Source: Mortierella sp. BCC40632
Taxonomy: Eukaryota; Mortierellomycota; Mortierellomycetes; Mortierellales; Mortierellaceae
Length of the DNA: 64,000 nt
NCBI GenBank assembly: GCA_011634665.1
Contig: WAEK01000028.1
Location: forward strand, 248,001-312,000
Direction of reading: 5' to 3'
The notes below the pieces were generated by a model, which worked only from the letters and a program-made list of their open reading frames with translations, had not been told where the DNA came from and searched no databases. The translations under genes and the position numbers were made by a program. Shown piece by piece: positions 9,719-23,299 of this stretch; within the stretch, counting starts at the first letter, position 1; the number at the start of each line of letters is the position of its first letter.

Positions 9719-12700
9719 ATGGATAGCTTCAGATCGAGATCAAAGACTAGGATCGGAAGGTAGCGGAATCAATTTTACTCCAATGACCCGAGAGCTGGAG
9801 AACCCTTTATTATTGTTTTATTCCAAATGCGAGCCATGGTCAAGGCATCAACCGACTCACCCTTGTTCCTTTTTCTATTAATCGGATACTTCGCGTGCTT
9901 TGAAAATAATATCATTAATAACAATATAGGTCTTTCACCAGCCTGAGCCGTGCTTTTGATGTCCAAGATGAAGAGGCCAGACGCGAATCAGAAGTCCTCA
10001 AGGCACACATCGAGGAAAAACTTGGCGATTTAATGCTTGGCCTAGACGCGTTCAAGCAACCATCGACCACATCCCGGAATAATATGGCCACCGCCACAAC
10101 GAGCAGTGGAGCAAAATACACAACAGCACAGATCAACCTTGCGAAACGACTTAGTGATACTGCCAAACTGGATGAGCTCCAAGCGCTTTTAATCGTTGAG
10201 GAGCTCTCTGCAGAGATTGGAGAACTAGCCGAGACGATCACGGATCAACTTGTAGGTTATGCTATCGCGGCCTATTGGGACGAGCGTCTGTCGCTCCTTC
10301 GCTTCTTGAGTAAAATTGTCAAGTTGGACAAGGAGTGTGAGCCCGAATCAGCCTACTCGACAGCTTCTGTGAGCAGGATCCGATCTCAGAGTGTCTCCAT
10401 TGTCCAAAAACTACTCGCACAGTGGACTGCACTTACCTTGGAAGAGGCACCTGAGTATTTTATTGCTCAGCCAAGTAAACTGGATCTCTGGATCTACCAA
10501 TCACTGACAGAGCAAAGAGCCCTTCTCGAGGCGATGATCATTATTGCCCATGCAGGAACCGACAACAAAGCGGCGCTTCCTAGTGTAGTGTTAAAGGCAC
10601 TGCTGGATACCAAGTTTGGATCGCAACAGCGTTACAAAGCAAAGTTTAAGCTTCAAGCAGTTGATCAGTGGGATACAGTTCGACAACTCTGCATGCTTCT
10701 TTCGGTAGCCTCTCTTGACCTGGAAACGTTTTATATGATCAGCGTGGATGACACATACGTCAGCAACCATATCTTTCAATCCGAAGCTCAGATTACCAAA
10801 ACCAACACAGTCTTGGAGACGGCAGAATCTCAACAGGAGCTTGGACCATTTATTTTGGCATGGAGTAGCATCCTCTTTGCAGCAACAGAATCCGCCATCC
10901 TTCCTTGTGAAATGGATGAATTGGGTCGTTGCTACAGAGCTAAGGCTCTGGAAGGCCTTCAGACTTTTAAGGTCATCCATGATCTCTTCTCGAACGAACT
11001 CTTTTCTGTGGATATGCCGAATGGGTCGATTTACAAGAGGATCTTTTTCGGATTCATGGAGGCCGTGCTTTTGTTCACCCAAGCCAACAAGTTTAAAGAC
11101 TTTGAAGGCCTTGCGACCTGTTATGCGGATGTTATTGCTCAAGAGCCCTATCTTTGTGAACTTGTCTGGAGGGAAGAGTCCCTCTTTGGGCATGGAGCAC
11201 GACAGGTCCTTGAGGCAGCACGGAGTCGTTTCCCCGTCCTGTTTGAGCCGTTTATGAAATTGATGATCTCTCTTGCAACAGGCGGAATGTCATCAGCTGG
11301 GAATGCTGTCCGGTATTTCCATCACCTTCCTACCCTTGCCCACTTTATCCCCCTCTCCTCTCAGTCAGTAGAGGATAATGTGGATCCCGTCACAGGAAAC
11401 AGGATCATCAAATCCGTTCAGGAGGTCCCTCTTGGGATCCTGCCAGGCCGGCCATTCATGACGATACCTCAAGGATTGGAGGGACGCCTTGTCTCGGGAG
11501 AAAATGCAGTCCAAATTGTTCGATGGGACTACCAAAACTCTGGATGGAGACTCTGCAGCACGATGATCAATGTTTTCCTGCAAACCAACCCCGAGGATCG
11601 TCCAGAGGATATTTGTGTTGAGGCGACACATGTCAAGGCTATCCTTTCGTTCCTTCAGCCTCTGCTCCAATATTATGAGATTCCACCCGAGCTACTGTCG
11701 TTCTTCTCACAAGATTTGGGCTCACCCCTCATACCCCTGCTTTTCGCGCTGCTCGATCATTGTGCCAAGCTCCAGAAACTACCTTTAGAAGTCATTGCCT
11801 CGACCTTGGGCTGTCTCACTTCGCTCTGCAAAGCTCTTGTGCCAGATGTCTGGGTCTTTTTAATCCGGTCAGCCTTTGTTCCCTCGGTAGTGACGACCAC
11901 TGTCCTCCTCCCAGGATCCAATCGCATCCAAACAAGTGGACTTCTTTCGACCATCTTGACACGTTCAGAACTTATTCAAGGAGAATATCCAGTGACGATA
12001 GCCTTCCTAGATCTTGTTCATGTGATGACAGTGAAGGCTCAAGAACAAGAGCTCTGGATTCAGGATGAGCTGCGACCTCTCCAAGCACACATCCTCTACC
12101 CATGCCTCGCCTATATTCAAAACGAGGTCTTTGCGCACTACTACAGTTGGCACTACAAAAACATTCGCGACCAGTTTTCGATTGGTTCCAAGATTCTTAC
12201 CATCTTTAACCGAGTTCTGGGCGATTTGCCATTGTTGAGCAAATCTGGAGATGGTTCGAATCCGATTTCGTTGACCTCGATCCAGGATTTCTTGATCAGA
12301 GACTTTTTGTATGATGGCGGCAAACAGCTAGCCCTCCCTCTTGTGTCAGCCATTGGCACCGCACCAGACCTTTCGACCTACTTTTGCAATTACCAACGAG
12401 ATCTGGAACTGGATGGAATTTCGAATGTGGCCTGTCAGGGACTTGAATTTGTCAAGACACTGTTGCGTCATCGCAAGATGGCTGGAGGCGAACCCTCTTT
12501 CCTTGAGGTTTATTTGGTCGAACGGACTGTTGGTCGAGCGAACGCTTCACTGATCCATGTCCTGGCTTCGTACAACAATTCCTTCTGTGGCACTGTTGCA
12601 GCACAGACCTCGACCGAAGTGCTCACGCTCCTGTGTTCCTTGACTTTTGAATGGAAATCTCGACCATCGTTCGTAGGCTATTTGGGAACGACAGAAGAGG

Positions 12701-15700
12701 CCGACCGACTGATCTCGACTCTTATTAGCAAAGTAGCGGACGAGAGTCAGCCCATGACCTATCGTATCGCGATCTGGAGCCTGATCACCATCACTCTTAC
12801 AACACAACCAGGACTGGCGACACTTTTCTTGTCCAACAAGCGAGTTGATTCAACCACTGGACTTCTCAAGACCGAGTCCAAGGAAATCTGCAAGAACTCG
12901 ATTGTCAGCAAGGCTCTGGATATCCTGCATAGGAATGAGTCGATTCTTGAGAGTGAACCTGAGATCTTGCCTCATGTGCTTCACTTTTTGGATGTGCTTT
13001 GGCAAAACTCGAAGGATCATGTCTTCTTGATCAAGATTTTACAAAACGATGTCGCCTTTTGGAAGGATTTGCAACAGATTCTGTCACGACCTGAGGCGAA
13101 TGTGGACCAAGAGTGGGCCCGTACGGATGCAGCACCAACGAGCTACGACTTGGACAAGCTCTCACAGAACGAGGGCGTAGCTTCCATTAGTGCGGACCAG
13201 AGATCAAGAGGACATGCTCTTCGGATCTTTGGCCTGGCGATCTATTATCACAACATGTCCCAAGGCAACACTTCCGGCGATGTGGACTCACTTCCAGAAG
13301 GCATCAAGGAATTTATCCAGTCAGCAATCGAGAAGGATCACTTCCTCGAGTGGAATGCCGTGATCCCAAGAATCCATTATAAGGCCATGAGTCAACATAT
13401 CCTGAAACACCTCTGTGAGCAGCGGGACAAGCCCTTTGATTACCAGAAACTTGCTGTCAATAGATGGGACAACATTTATGACACGGATATTCTTCCAGGG
13501 GATTCCTTTATGCTTGACTTGCTTGTGGCCCGATACAAGCTCTTTTGGAGGACAGGGCTCAAGGAACGAGAGATCTTTGGTAACATCCTCTATGTGAACC
13601 GAGATTCCTCTATTGTTCATTCCGAACTCTTCCGACTTTCAGCATGGCGATTCTTTGTCGAGATCTTGACGAGTAACCTTGGGGTTTCAATTTGGACGGG
13701 TACCAAAAAGTCGAGTGCCTCTGGATCGGATGCCTATTATGGTTTTGTCAATTGTTTGTTGGAACATATTGAACGCAGGACTGAGAGCAGTGTCGTCCTT
13801 GAGGCAGCAAGATTGGATTGTTGTCAAATCCTTCAGTCAGTCATTGAGAATGTCTCGTCTGTCAAACGAGCGGACAAGAAGAACTTGGCAGCAAGGTTCC
13901 CAGAGATTGTTTCCAAGTTGCAAAGGGTGATCCAAGGAACGGACATCAAACTTTTCGATCCAATTCAGGGACCCGAGGATCAGCCATCGGCCCACCGCCC
14001 ATTGTTTTTGACGGTTCTCTTTTGTTATCGAGCATTGCATGATAAGGAAGTGCTCTCGAGCATTGACCCCGCAGCCATGGAAGGTTTGCAGAAATCGGTC
14101 ATTTTGTTGTTGCCATCGGTGGCCAACTGTTTTGCAATGGCAGTCGATAGTTGCCTTGCGGAACGACATGATCGCTCATGCGACATTGAACTTTTCCTTG
14201 CCCTATTGGAAGAACTGTGTCACCCTATCTGGAGTCCTCACCCATCGCTCTGGACTCCGATTTTGAGAAACCAGGAGGTGTTCCGATTGACGCTTCAACT
14301 TTGTGCCAGATCTGTTTCCAAGGGTGACTTTGATCATCGACCTTCTTTCCTTGAGGGAGGACTCAACTTTTTGTTGGCATTGGCCAACGTTCCCGAGGCG
14401 GGTGCATATCTTTGTGATGCTGGAGTTATGTCCATGTTGACCCATAACGGACTGACACCAGCACTGCAACGCGGAGAGATTTCTCATATGGACGAACAAC
14501 ATGGCGACCGTGGTAATTGGCATCAAACCTGGTGTATGATTTTGGCAATCGTGACTGGACTCTTGCGATCGATGGGTGCAAGTGATGCATTCCTTCAGAT
14601 GTTGATTGGATTTATTCAACTCTATGGAGATCAATTCAGCAAGGGTCTGGACAGTTCTACGGATCGACCTCTGACAAGTGCCAAGATGGAGGAGATGGAA
14701 CGGATCACCATGTTGTTTTATGAATTGTCCAAGCATGAGGCACGTCTGGAGACTCTTGGAGGAGGAGAGCTCTTGAAGGCATTTATTGATCGATCCCTGT
14801 TTATTCTTCAACATACAACATATCTGTTCACGCACCCCAACATGTTGGCTTCTCTCATCCTTCCGATTACTCGAGCTGAGCAAAAGAATCCAGAGGCAGG
14901 AGCAGGACGACGTAGTGGGCATGGTATCGACTCTGTGGTGGCCACACCCTCGGCAGCCTTGTCGACCTTGATCGAGAGCAAGTTGGCGACAGTAGCGAGG
15001 AATATTCTGGCGACCTTGTTGGTCTGGACAGATCCTGCTGTGATCTTGACTCGATCGAATATTGAGTGGCCCGTCCGAAAGGCCACCATCTCCCCAACAA
15101 GCAATACGCCTGTCTACGAACCTGCATCGATCGGAACACTGTTTGATCTGATTGGGTATGCGACCGCTTCTTTGAAGGAATGGGAGGCTCGGTTGGAGGG
15201 CAAGGCTGGTGGAGCTGCAGGTTTGAACAAGGATGCCAAGGAAGAAAAGGACTCTGCCAAGGATGCCAATTCATCGGGCAAGATGCTCCTTCAGCGAGGC
15301 GTTGGCAGTAGTGGCGGAGCCAGTGGATCGAGCGGTAGTGGAGCGTCCTCATCGAGTACCTCTAGGTTGTCTTCCAAGTTGGAGTGCTTTGGCAAGTTTG
15401 GTGATTCGTCTTCTATGACGACGACTCTTTCGGGACAAGGCACAGCAGGAACTCCCTCTTCCTCGACCAGTAATAATGTGTCTCCACCGGGGTCTTCCTC
15501 TTTGGCTTCCTCTTCTTCCTCCACCTCCACATCTAAGTCGTCTTCTACAGCTGGTTCCTCGACGAGTACGGCCAGCAAGGCGAGTACGAACGAGCCAGCG
15601 TTTGCGACACTCTCGACGACAACAGGTTCTTCGATTCGAATGATTTCCTTGTTGGAGGATGCGTTGGTGGTGATTGCGACTCAACTGGGATTGTATATGT

Positions 15701-15939
15701 ACCACCCACAATTGGATGCGTCTGTAAGACGAGAGATTCAAGATTTGAGTCTTGATTTGATCTCGACATTGAATTCATCTCAACGAATCCTACAACGGTT
15801 CGAGAATGTTGTACCGACTCAGGCTCAAGTTCGAAAGGATGGACTTGGAAACGAGGCCTTGGCACAGATTCGAGAATTGAGAGATCGAGTGATTCCTGTA
15901 CTCAAGTATTTCGCAGAGACCAAATTCAACCTCCAATAA
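9719..15939 (+). CDS. NUP188: Nucleoporin Nup188
   Basis: Nup188 is a large alpha-solenoid scaffold protein of the inner ring of the nuclear pore. The body is one uninterrupted exon of about 6 kb (9930-15939). The frame stays open upstream of its first internal ATG (10033) to an AG at 9929. I propose a short first exon 9719-9759 starting MDSFRSRSKTRIGR, whose phase fits and gives 2016 residues, but this exon is inferred. Evidence for Nup188 over Nup192/205: the N-terminal solenoid segment LTEQRALLEAMIII then LLDTKFGSQQ matches the vertebrate Nup188 pattern. An SH3-like segment around residues 520-560 (IPQGLEGRLVSGENAVQIV, RWDY, GWRL) is characteristic. A Ser/Gly-rich low-complexity insertion (about 15290-15600) precedes the final helices. 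Human Nup188 is about 1750 residues, so this copy is somewhat long. Confidence 0.88.
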
Positions 15940-16265
15940 CTCGCCTCTTTCTCTTTCTCACTCTCAATCTCATTCCCGATGTCTATTTTTCTATCTCTCT
16001 CACATACACACACACTTTTTTTTTTTTTTTTTTTTCTTTCTCCTCTGTTGAGATCCTTTTCTGGAAGTATGCCCCCAACAACAACAACGAAAAAATGAAA
16101 CGAAGCATTAAACTATCAATTAAACTATGCAGTCAAGAACCTTGCATGTCCCTTTTTTACTTTTACTATTTTTTTTCTCTCTCTCTCTTTGTTTATCCAT
16201 AAACTCATCTATTACTCCCTTTTTTTCCCTCAGCTCCCCCCCCCCTCCCCTTTTTTTCCGTTTTC
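15940..16265. other. Convergent 3' region, Nup188 and OPT
   Basis: Both genes end into these 326 bp. There is a T run near 16017-16035, short CT-rich stretches and a C/T-rich block at about 16225-16260. Both 3' UTRs and poly(A) sites must be here. No gene is seen. Confidence 0.6.
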
Positions 16266-19200
16266 TTAATGGGTGACAGTCTTGGTTGTGCTCTTGTCTG
16301 TAGGCATTTGTCCATAAAAATTGGCCCGCTCCAGTGGACAATGATTCATTTCCGTACCCCACCAAGCCGGGAACTCGATCTCATGTACCTGAAGTGTGAA
16401 AAAGATCAACAATGCTGCAATGGCCACTCCAGAATCCATGGCCGCTGAAAGTACATAGTTGAATCGTTGATACCATGCGTTATGATACTTGCGAACACAG
16501 TACTGGAAAATAAAACCAATCGTAAGCCAGTTGGCATATTGATAGGGCCGTGCGGGTGGCATCATGCCTGTAGAGGTCAGGAGGACTGGGGTATGGATCC
16601 GATCAATGATGGTGCCTGGCCATCGTTTCGAAAAGAAGTAAAAAGGAATGGGGATAAAGAGACCAAAGATGAAAAAGTACATCAATGGATGATAAATTGA
16701 GGTCGTTCCAAACATCCGTTCCGGTGCAATCACGCCCCAAATCACCGAGGCCGAGAAAAAGACGTTGGCACCGGGACAGGTCCAAGGGTAGCCCTGCTGA
16801 GTACAGATATGAGGTCGAGTGGACAAGAGCCAATTGGCAGTCGTCAAATTGACGAGACCAGCAATAACTGTGCCGATCAATTGAGTCATGAACATGGCCT
16901 TGGGAGGAATCTTCATATACTGGCCCAATTTCAAGTCTCCCAGAAAAGTCATCGAGTTGGCCATGGAGATATAACCATAGGTCTTGAAGGTGACATTGGC
17001 GATGGGACGACCAGGGAGAATATAACCAATCACAAACTCGGTCAAAATGTTGAGACCTGGTTGCTGGTTTGTGACGGCTTGGATAAGACCGATAGGAAGA
17101 GAAAAAAGGGCCGAGATACCGACAGCAAGAAGAACACACCACCAGGGGAGTCCATAATCCCACACCTCACAGGTTACGATCGCAAGGACCACCATGACCA
17201 CAAAGAGACTCAGGTACCACCATTCTGGCACTTCTTTGTACGCTTGCATCAACTTGAAGTGGATATCTGAAAAGAGTTGAATAGGGAAAAAAAAGGGGGG
17301 GAGAGGAGGAAGTGGGAGATATATCATTAGTGAGGTCAAAAAGAACCAACGCGCAATTTGCCACCTCTCTTTGCTATAGACCTTTTCGCTATTACCTTGA
17401 CTAGACCCACGGGCCTCCTTCCACTGCGCCCAAATCTGCTTTCGGTGATACAAGAATGTGTGCGAAATAATCGCTGTCAGTCCTGCAAATCCAACGCCAT
17501 AGCTTAATAAACAGGGAGGGATAGAAAAGAGAAGGAAAGATTTGTGAGTTTAGGATACTGTTCAATGCATTACACACACATGCGCAATAAGAAGAAGAAA
17601 AGTCCATCTCGCTCTTACCTGATGGCGAAAAATGTTGCAATACGCAAGGGTCCGTAACTGCTATACAATGGCTCGTTCAGGGTCTTGGTTGGCGTCAAAA
17701 TCGAAAGTGTATCATAATAATACCCATCCGTCGTGAACAACTTTGAAGTCAAGATTGGGTAATTCTTGGCATTCCACACGTTCGAATAATATGCCGCAGG
17801 AACAGCAACCCAAGCAATCAATACAAATCCAATCATGATGTTCACTTGAGCCCACCAAGGTGTAATCAAGGGTGATCCCAAAAAGGCTGTGATCGTGTTC
17901 CAATCCAACGACACCACACCAATGCCCAACCCCTGAGATCCCGTCACCTGGGACAAGACCACATTCGAAGGGTTGATATAACACAAGAGTGTCAAGGCCG
18001 TAATCGCAGGAAAGATATAGGCCGGGATCCAGTAATAACAAAACGAGGCAATTGCGAAGACAGTGAAAAACTTTTGTCGAGTCCATTGACCTGGTTCCAA
18101 GTGCTCACGTCGATGCAACGTGTTGAACAAGGCGACGGTGACGAGGTTGGAGGGCCAGATCATAGCAGCAGGGTAAACGAGATAACGTCTCAGAATGCCT
18201 GCCATACCATAACCGACCAGTTGAGTGGTCAAGATCAAGAGCAAGTTGGCGAGGAACCCGAAGTTTTGGTAGTAAAAGACCCGTTGGATGACAATGATAT
18301 CCACAGCATATGCCGTACCGGCTCCACAGTTGGCCATGATCGTGATCAGGACATGCTCCTTGACGTTGAACGGACCTGGGTTGAGACTGAAACGGAAACC
18401 AAAAAAGCTCATTGTCCTCGTGGGTAGTACACGAGCCATAAATTGGCCGATGCTGAAAAAAAAAAAAAAAAAAAAAGAAAGAGAAAGTCATATCAGTTAG
18501 AGGATCATTCAGATTCTCGTCTCGGGGAGCATCGGAGTGAAGTCATGACACTGATCCTTTTACTTTTGCAGCCCCCATCCCTTTTTTTTTTTTGCTCAAG
18601 TTAAAAATATGGTTCCTCCCTCCCCACCCCACCCCCTTTTCTAACGTGCCAGAGAGATCTGGTTGTCACTCCAATTCCGATTGCGATTACATCCTTTGTC
18701 TACACCCCATGGCACCCAGACTTACGGATAAGACAACAGTTGAACCACAAGAGACCCGACCACCATTGGGGCCTCACGAAAGAAGCTAGCGAAGAAAGGG
18801 GGGAGAGAAGAGAAAATCTGTCAGCAAAAAGAGAGAGAAAAAGAAAGAAAGAAACTAGTCGCTCTGTTTCATTCGCTCTTGTTTCAGACGCGCGCATTGT
18901 GGATCCTTCTTTGGCGTTTGGCGCGTGAAGGATAGATAGGACCCTTTTTTTTTTTCAGAGACAACTCGAGCTTTGCCTAGACTTACAAGAACTAAAACAC
19001 AAAATGACAAGGAATGTTAAAATTTTTTTATACTCTTTTTTTTTTGGTCCGTGCGCAGTTCTTTTTTAGGTTTCTTTTTTTTTTTACTTACCTGATTGAC
19101 AAAGGCAAGAGAGAGGATCGAGATAAGACCCATGAGCCAGAACCGAAAGGTCATATAGGGCATGCTCGGGTCATCTGTGTTGGATACCACGGCTGCGACT

Positions 19201-19679
19201 TCGGGGATCGGCGAATTCTCTCTCCCATCTGCATCCAATGGCACCCCTCTCTCAGGATCATGGTCATAGCTCTCACAATCACTCCTGTCATGACTGCGCT
19301 TCTCATGCACCTCCAGATCTTCGCCCTTCTGTGCCTCCAAATCCTCTCGGTGAGTGGTGGGATAGGTAGGAGCCAATGTCTTTTCGCTTTCGTAGTACGG
19401 CGTGGCCGGGTTCTGTGCCAATGCAGACGAAGATGACAAAGAGGACGATGAGAAGGACGTATCGGCAGATTCGTAAGAGGTCAGTCTGGTTGGTTGAAAT
19501 GGTGTTGTCTCAAGTTGGTCACCTCCTTGAATGCCTGGGCTAGGAGTTGCGGCAATAGGATGGGGGCCAGACCCCGAGACGACCGAGCTCTCCACCTCGG
19601 TCATGGGTGTCATCTCCATGCGAGACTCTGCAGTGTCTGCGGTCCTTCGTGCGCCAATGCTGGGATCATGATGATCCAT
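16266..19679 (-). CDS. Oligopeptide transporter, OPT family
   Basis: A proton-coupled plasma-membrane transporter for small peptides or related substrates. Exons: 19092-19679 (ATG at 19679), about 18726-18785, 17619-18452, 17396-17502 and 17266-16266, totalling about 863 residues. The first ~175 residues are a Ser/Thr/acidic cytoplasmic tail. Family hallmarks follow: LAFVNQ then FFREAPMVVGSLVVQLLSYP, the motif NPGPFNVKEHVLITIMAN, ISYGVGFAGLT, DIHFKLMQAYKEVPEWWY and NFYGQ near the C-terminus, among about 14-16 hydrophobic segments. The second exon is clear from its protein match and joins exon 3 in phase. Its canonical AG acceptor, however, leaves one extra base relative to exon 1, so that junction is unresolved. 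The clade (peptide OPT versus yellow-stripe) favours the peptide type through NPGPFNVKEH. Confidence 0.93.
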
Positions 19680-20053
19680 TTCCTTTTGGATTTGAATCGA
19701 ATCTGATCAAAAAGAAAAAAAAGAAAGCTTGTTGTCTCTATCACTGTTGTTGCGGCTCAAGGGGAGAGGGAAGGGGGTGACTTGTTGCTGTTGTTGTTGT
19801 TGCTTTTGCTTGAGGCTCTAATCTTTCTAGCCTTTTTCTGTTTTCTTTGGTCAGGGTATCAGGTCCTTGGCTGGTGAATACTTCTATTTCACACTAGTCT
19901 TTTTGACTGAGTCTGATGCTTTTTGTCCGTGTCGAGAATGAATGCAAGAGATAGAGAGATAGAGAGAGAGAGAGAGGGAGAAGGAGAGAGAGGGAGAGAG
20001 AGAGAGAGAAAATGAAAGATGGAGAGAGAAAAGAGAAAGAGAAAGGGAAGTAA

Positions 20054-20054
<1 letters not shown>

Positions 20055-20094
<40 letters not shown>
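20055..20094. repeat. Poly(A) run, 40 bases
   Basis: The longest pure homopolymer in the window, preceded by a ~100-base AG-rich purine block. Confidence 0.9.
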
Positions 20095-20097
<3 letters not shown>

Positions 20098-20571
20098 AGA
20101 AGAGTCCGTGTAGAGCAACAGAGTTCTCAGGGTGAGGAGGCTGATAAAATTCAACGCGGAGGTGTTCTTTCAATAAATACGAATAGGGAAAAAAAAAAAA
20201 AAAAAAAAAAAGAAAGGAACACTAGGACATAGCCCTCTGAGATTGTCTTCTTTCTTCTTTTTTGGTCGCAGCGGTATGCGTCTAAAATATAAGATGAGGA
20301 ATGCATAAGAAGAACCCAATAGCTTTCAAGTCAATACTGAGGAATGAACTCTATGCGGATCAGCATATTTCCGGGTAGAGAAGTACTTGGAGAAGAAGAA
20401 GAAAATATATATTTATAATGTGATGCCATAGTTCGAGGACGCACCAGGGTTTACAAGAGAGACAAAGGGTCTGTCCAGGCAGCATGAGCCAGAGTGTGAG
20501 ACAGAATGAAGCGAGATGTCAAGGTCAGATGTAGGAGAGACAGAGAGAGGGAAAACGTGTGTGGGAGATCG

Positions 20572-20574
<3 letters not shown>

Positions 20575-20624
<50 letters not shown>
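20575..20624. repeat. (GA)n microsatellite
   Basis: About 25 uninterrupted GA units followed by GGGAGGGAGGGAG. It is a typical hypervariable dinucleotide tract in intergenic DNA. Confidence 0.9.
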
Positions 20625-20630
<6 letters not shown>

Positions 20631-22034
20631 AGGGAGAGGAGTGGAGAAAGAAAGAGAGGGACGCGACGCTATTTATCAATGGCAGTCCACCTTACGCGAG
20701 TCCAAAGGGAGAGGTGCAGAGAGAAAACCAAGAGACACGATGACGGACAACCCGCGCTCACTTCCTGCATTCCCCGCCCTAACAGTCATCGAACAGACTT
20801 AGTGGCCGGTAACGGAATCATGCCTCTTCTTAGCCTCCACCCCCTTCTTCCTCTCCCTTTGCCCCCTATCCTCCACTCACGGACACGCTCTGTTTCTCAA
20901 CAGCTGCCAATCGCCACGGACCATGGACCATGCGCTGGCCATGTGTGCACGCTCCATCAGTATTGCCACCTTACCCCAAACCCTCTCGAGGCACTCTGCC
21001 GGGTCGCGTTCACCTACTGCAAAAGATCTGTTCAAGGATAGCAGGAGAAATAGGGGAAAGAGAATGGCAAACACTGAGGTGAATGGAGATGGAGAGAAAG
21101 AGCGATAGGTGTGTAGATAGGGAATTTAAAAGAAAAAAAAAAAGAAATCGAGTAATAGGCAGAAGGGCGCAACTGGAGTGGTGATAAACAAATTGGTCGT
21201 GGTTTGAAAGGTTCGAGAGAAAAGGGGGTGAGGAGAGTGAGAAGTCAAGTCAGGAAAGTCGGATGACAGGTGACCAAGGCCCGACGAACAACGACCTTGA
21301 ACAAGTCAAAAGAGAAAAAAAAAAAAAAAAAAAAAGCACAAACCATCTACCCTCAGCCCTGCAAATAAAGCATAGGCCTAGATGCCTCCGAGATCAGCAT
21401 GAATTCTTGCAAGAGACCCTTTTCCCTCTGAAAAAGGCTTTCCAACGGGATAGAGATATACAGGATATTCCTAGATAGAGCACTTGAGCAGCTTCGATCA
21501 CCAGGTGAGATCGGAATCGAGGCCATTGACACGTTGTGCTGGATGCATTCCTTCTGACCCCGGAAAAACAAAAGATCTCTCTATTTCCATGTGTAGCCTC
21601 AGTCTACGAGGCCCACACCTAGTCGCGCCTACGCTCGAGTGCGACGATTCGTTTCACTCGGGCTTATCGGATATCTCCGCCAACTGCTACCAACAGTGCT
21701 CCACATCCATAGCCCCCTGCTCCACCAGAATGATCATGGACTACAGCATCTCATAGTAGAAGAGACAAACAACGTGTTTCAATCAACCATGACACAAAAA
21801 CATGTCCCCTTTATCCGCTACTGCATTGGCACATTGCCTCTCTATCCTACTCATATAGCGCTTTTTTTTTTTTTTTTTTTTTTTTTCAGTTGTTGCAGTC
21901 ATATGTCCACATTTTCACCCGAGGTCCCTTCTGGACGCTCTGGTGACTATTTCTCAAGGCGCTACTACTAGGAAAACGGGGTCCGCATTTTTTGTCATCT
22001 TCTTACGACAAATTGTTTTTGTTAATTGTTGGCG

Positions 22035-22852
22035 TTACTTCTTTTGTTCAAGGATAATTTTCTCAAGTTCATCCATAGCGTAGCGGACAATATCCAGATC
22101 TGCCTGAGATCCCATATGTCCAATTCTGAACAGTGCATTCGTCGTTTGTCCATAGCTATGTCATTTGAAAAAAAAAAAAAAAAAAAAAAAAAAAGACACA
22201 CACACGCATACACAATGAATTAGGAAGAGCTACGAGAGACATATGATCTAGAACTTAGTGGTCATGCCGTGGCGTTCCTTTCTTTCTTTCTTTCTTCTTA
22301 CCTTCCACCAAAAATGACACCCTGAAGTCTCAGTTTACTATCAAGCATTTCCCAGGTCATTCCCTCAGGGACACAGACAGCAGTGGCGGATGGTGAGCTC
22401 ATATACTGGTACTGTCCATCATCGGACTTATGCCACCAGAGCTTTAGACCCATATTTCGTATGCGATCCTGGCAATAGGTTGCAACAGACTTATGTCGAT
22501 CAAATACTTGTTGAGTATTTTCACCATTTTCGCCATAGACCAACTTTAGTTGAAGATGCAACGCATCCAGTGCGGACCAAAGTGGTGTATATGGGAATGC
22601 TCCCGTCTAATGATCGTGATCAACAATAAAGAAGCAGCATGCCACAAGGGTGAGATACAAGGGGGGGGGGATGATATAGCCAATGTCTATACTGGATCTA
22701 AGATTACTGACCTTTGTCAATGTTCTGAAAGGGAGGATGGCGTCATAACCTGTATATCCGACCTTCTCGATCTGCTTCCATGCCTTGTTGCTCACCGTAA
22801 CAATAGCTAATGATGGCTCTAGGGAGAATGCCTTTTGAGTTCCCATGAGGCC

Positions 22853-22885
<33 letters not shown>

Positions 22886-23266
22886 ACCACCAAGATCCAA
22901 CCCAGTGTCAAGAATGGGTAGAGTTAATAATACTATAAAAGAGGTAGGAGGGGCTTCAATAGATCTTCCACAAGGATTGATAAATGATCATCTTTTGATG
23001 TTGCTCTGCCCTCATACCGATATCAATATTCCATCCAGAAACATCCACTGGTACGGCCCCAGCAGAGCTGACGGCATCCACGTAAAAGAGAGTCTCCATA
23101 TCAGCGCATGCTTCACCGATTCTGCAGACTGCTTCCGAATTTAGTGCTCCTGTTGGGGTATCGCAATGTACAGCTTTTGGTGTATCCCCCAAGAATGAGA
23201 TGGAATAAGAGAATTTTTTTAGTATTCTGTGATCAAACACACACGCACCCTAATACAACTCCTACT

Positions 23267-23299
<33 letters not shown>

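Larger units (their letters stand above)
19680..22034. other. Repeat-rich intergenic region, 2.4 kb
   Basis: It lies between the OPT start and the aminotransferase stop (both minus strand), so the OPT promoter is on its left and the aminotransferase 3' UTR on its right. Contents: a purine block at about 19945-20050, a 40-A run, another A run near 20190-20211, a (GA)n tract, an A run near 21309-21335 and a T run near 21862-21886. Frames are short and low-complexity. I find no gene or RNA. Confidence 0.6.

Noticed and set aside
14203..14922. A 239-codon minus-strand frame inside Nup188
   Set aside because: Nup188 is confidently coded on the plus strand here; the antisense frame has no domain similarity and follows from codon bias.
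20506..20743. Arg-Glu repeat frames over the GA tract
   Set aside because: Produced by the (GA)n dinucleotide repeat.
22026..22223. Plus-strand frame opposite the aminotransferase last exon
   Set aside because: The minus strand encodes the conserved FRIGHMG segment in phase with the preceding exon; the plus frame ends in a poly-Lys tract.
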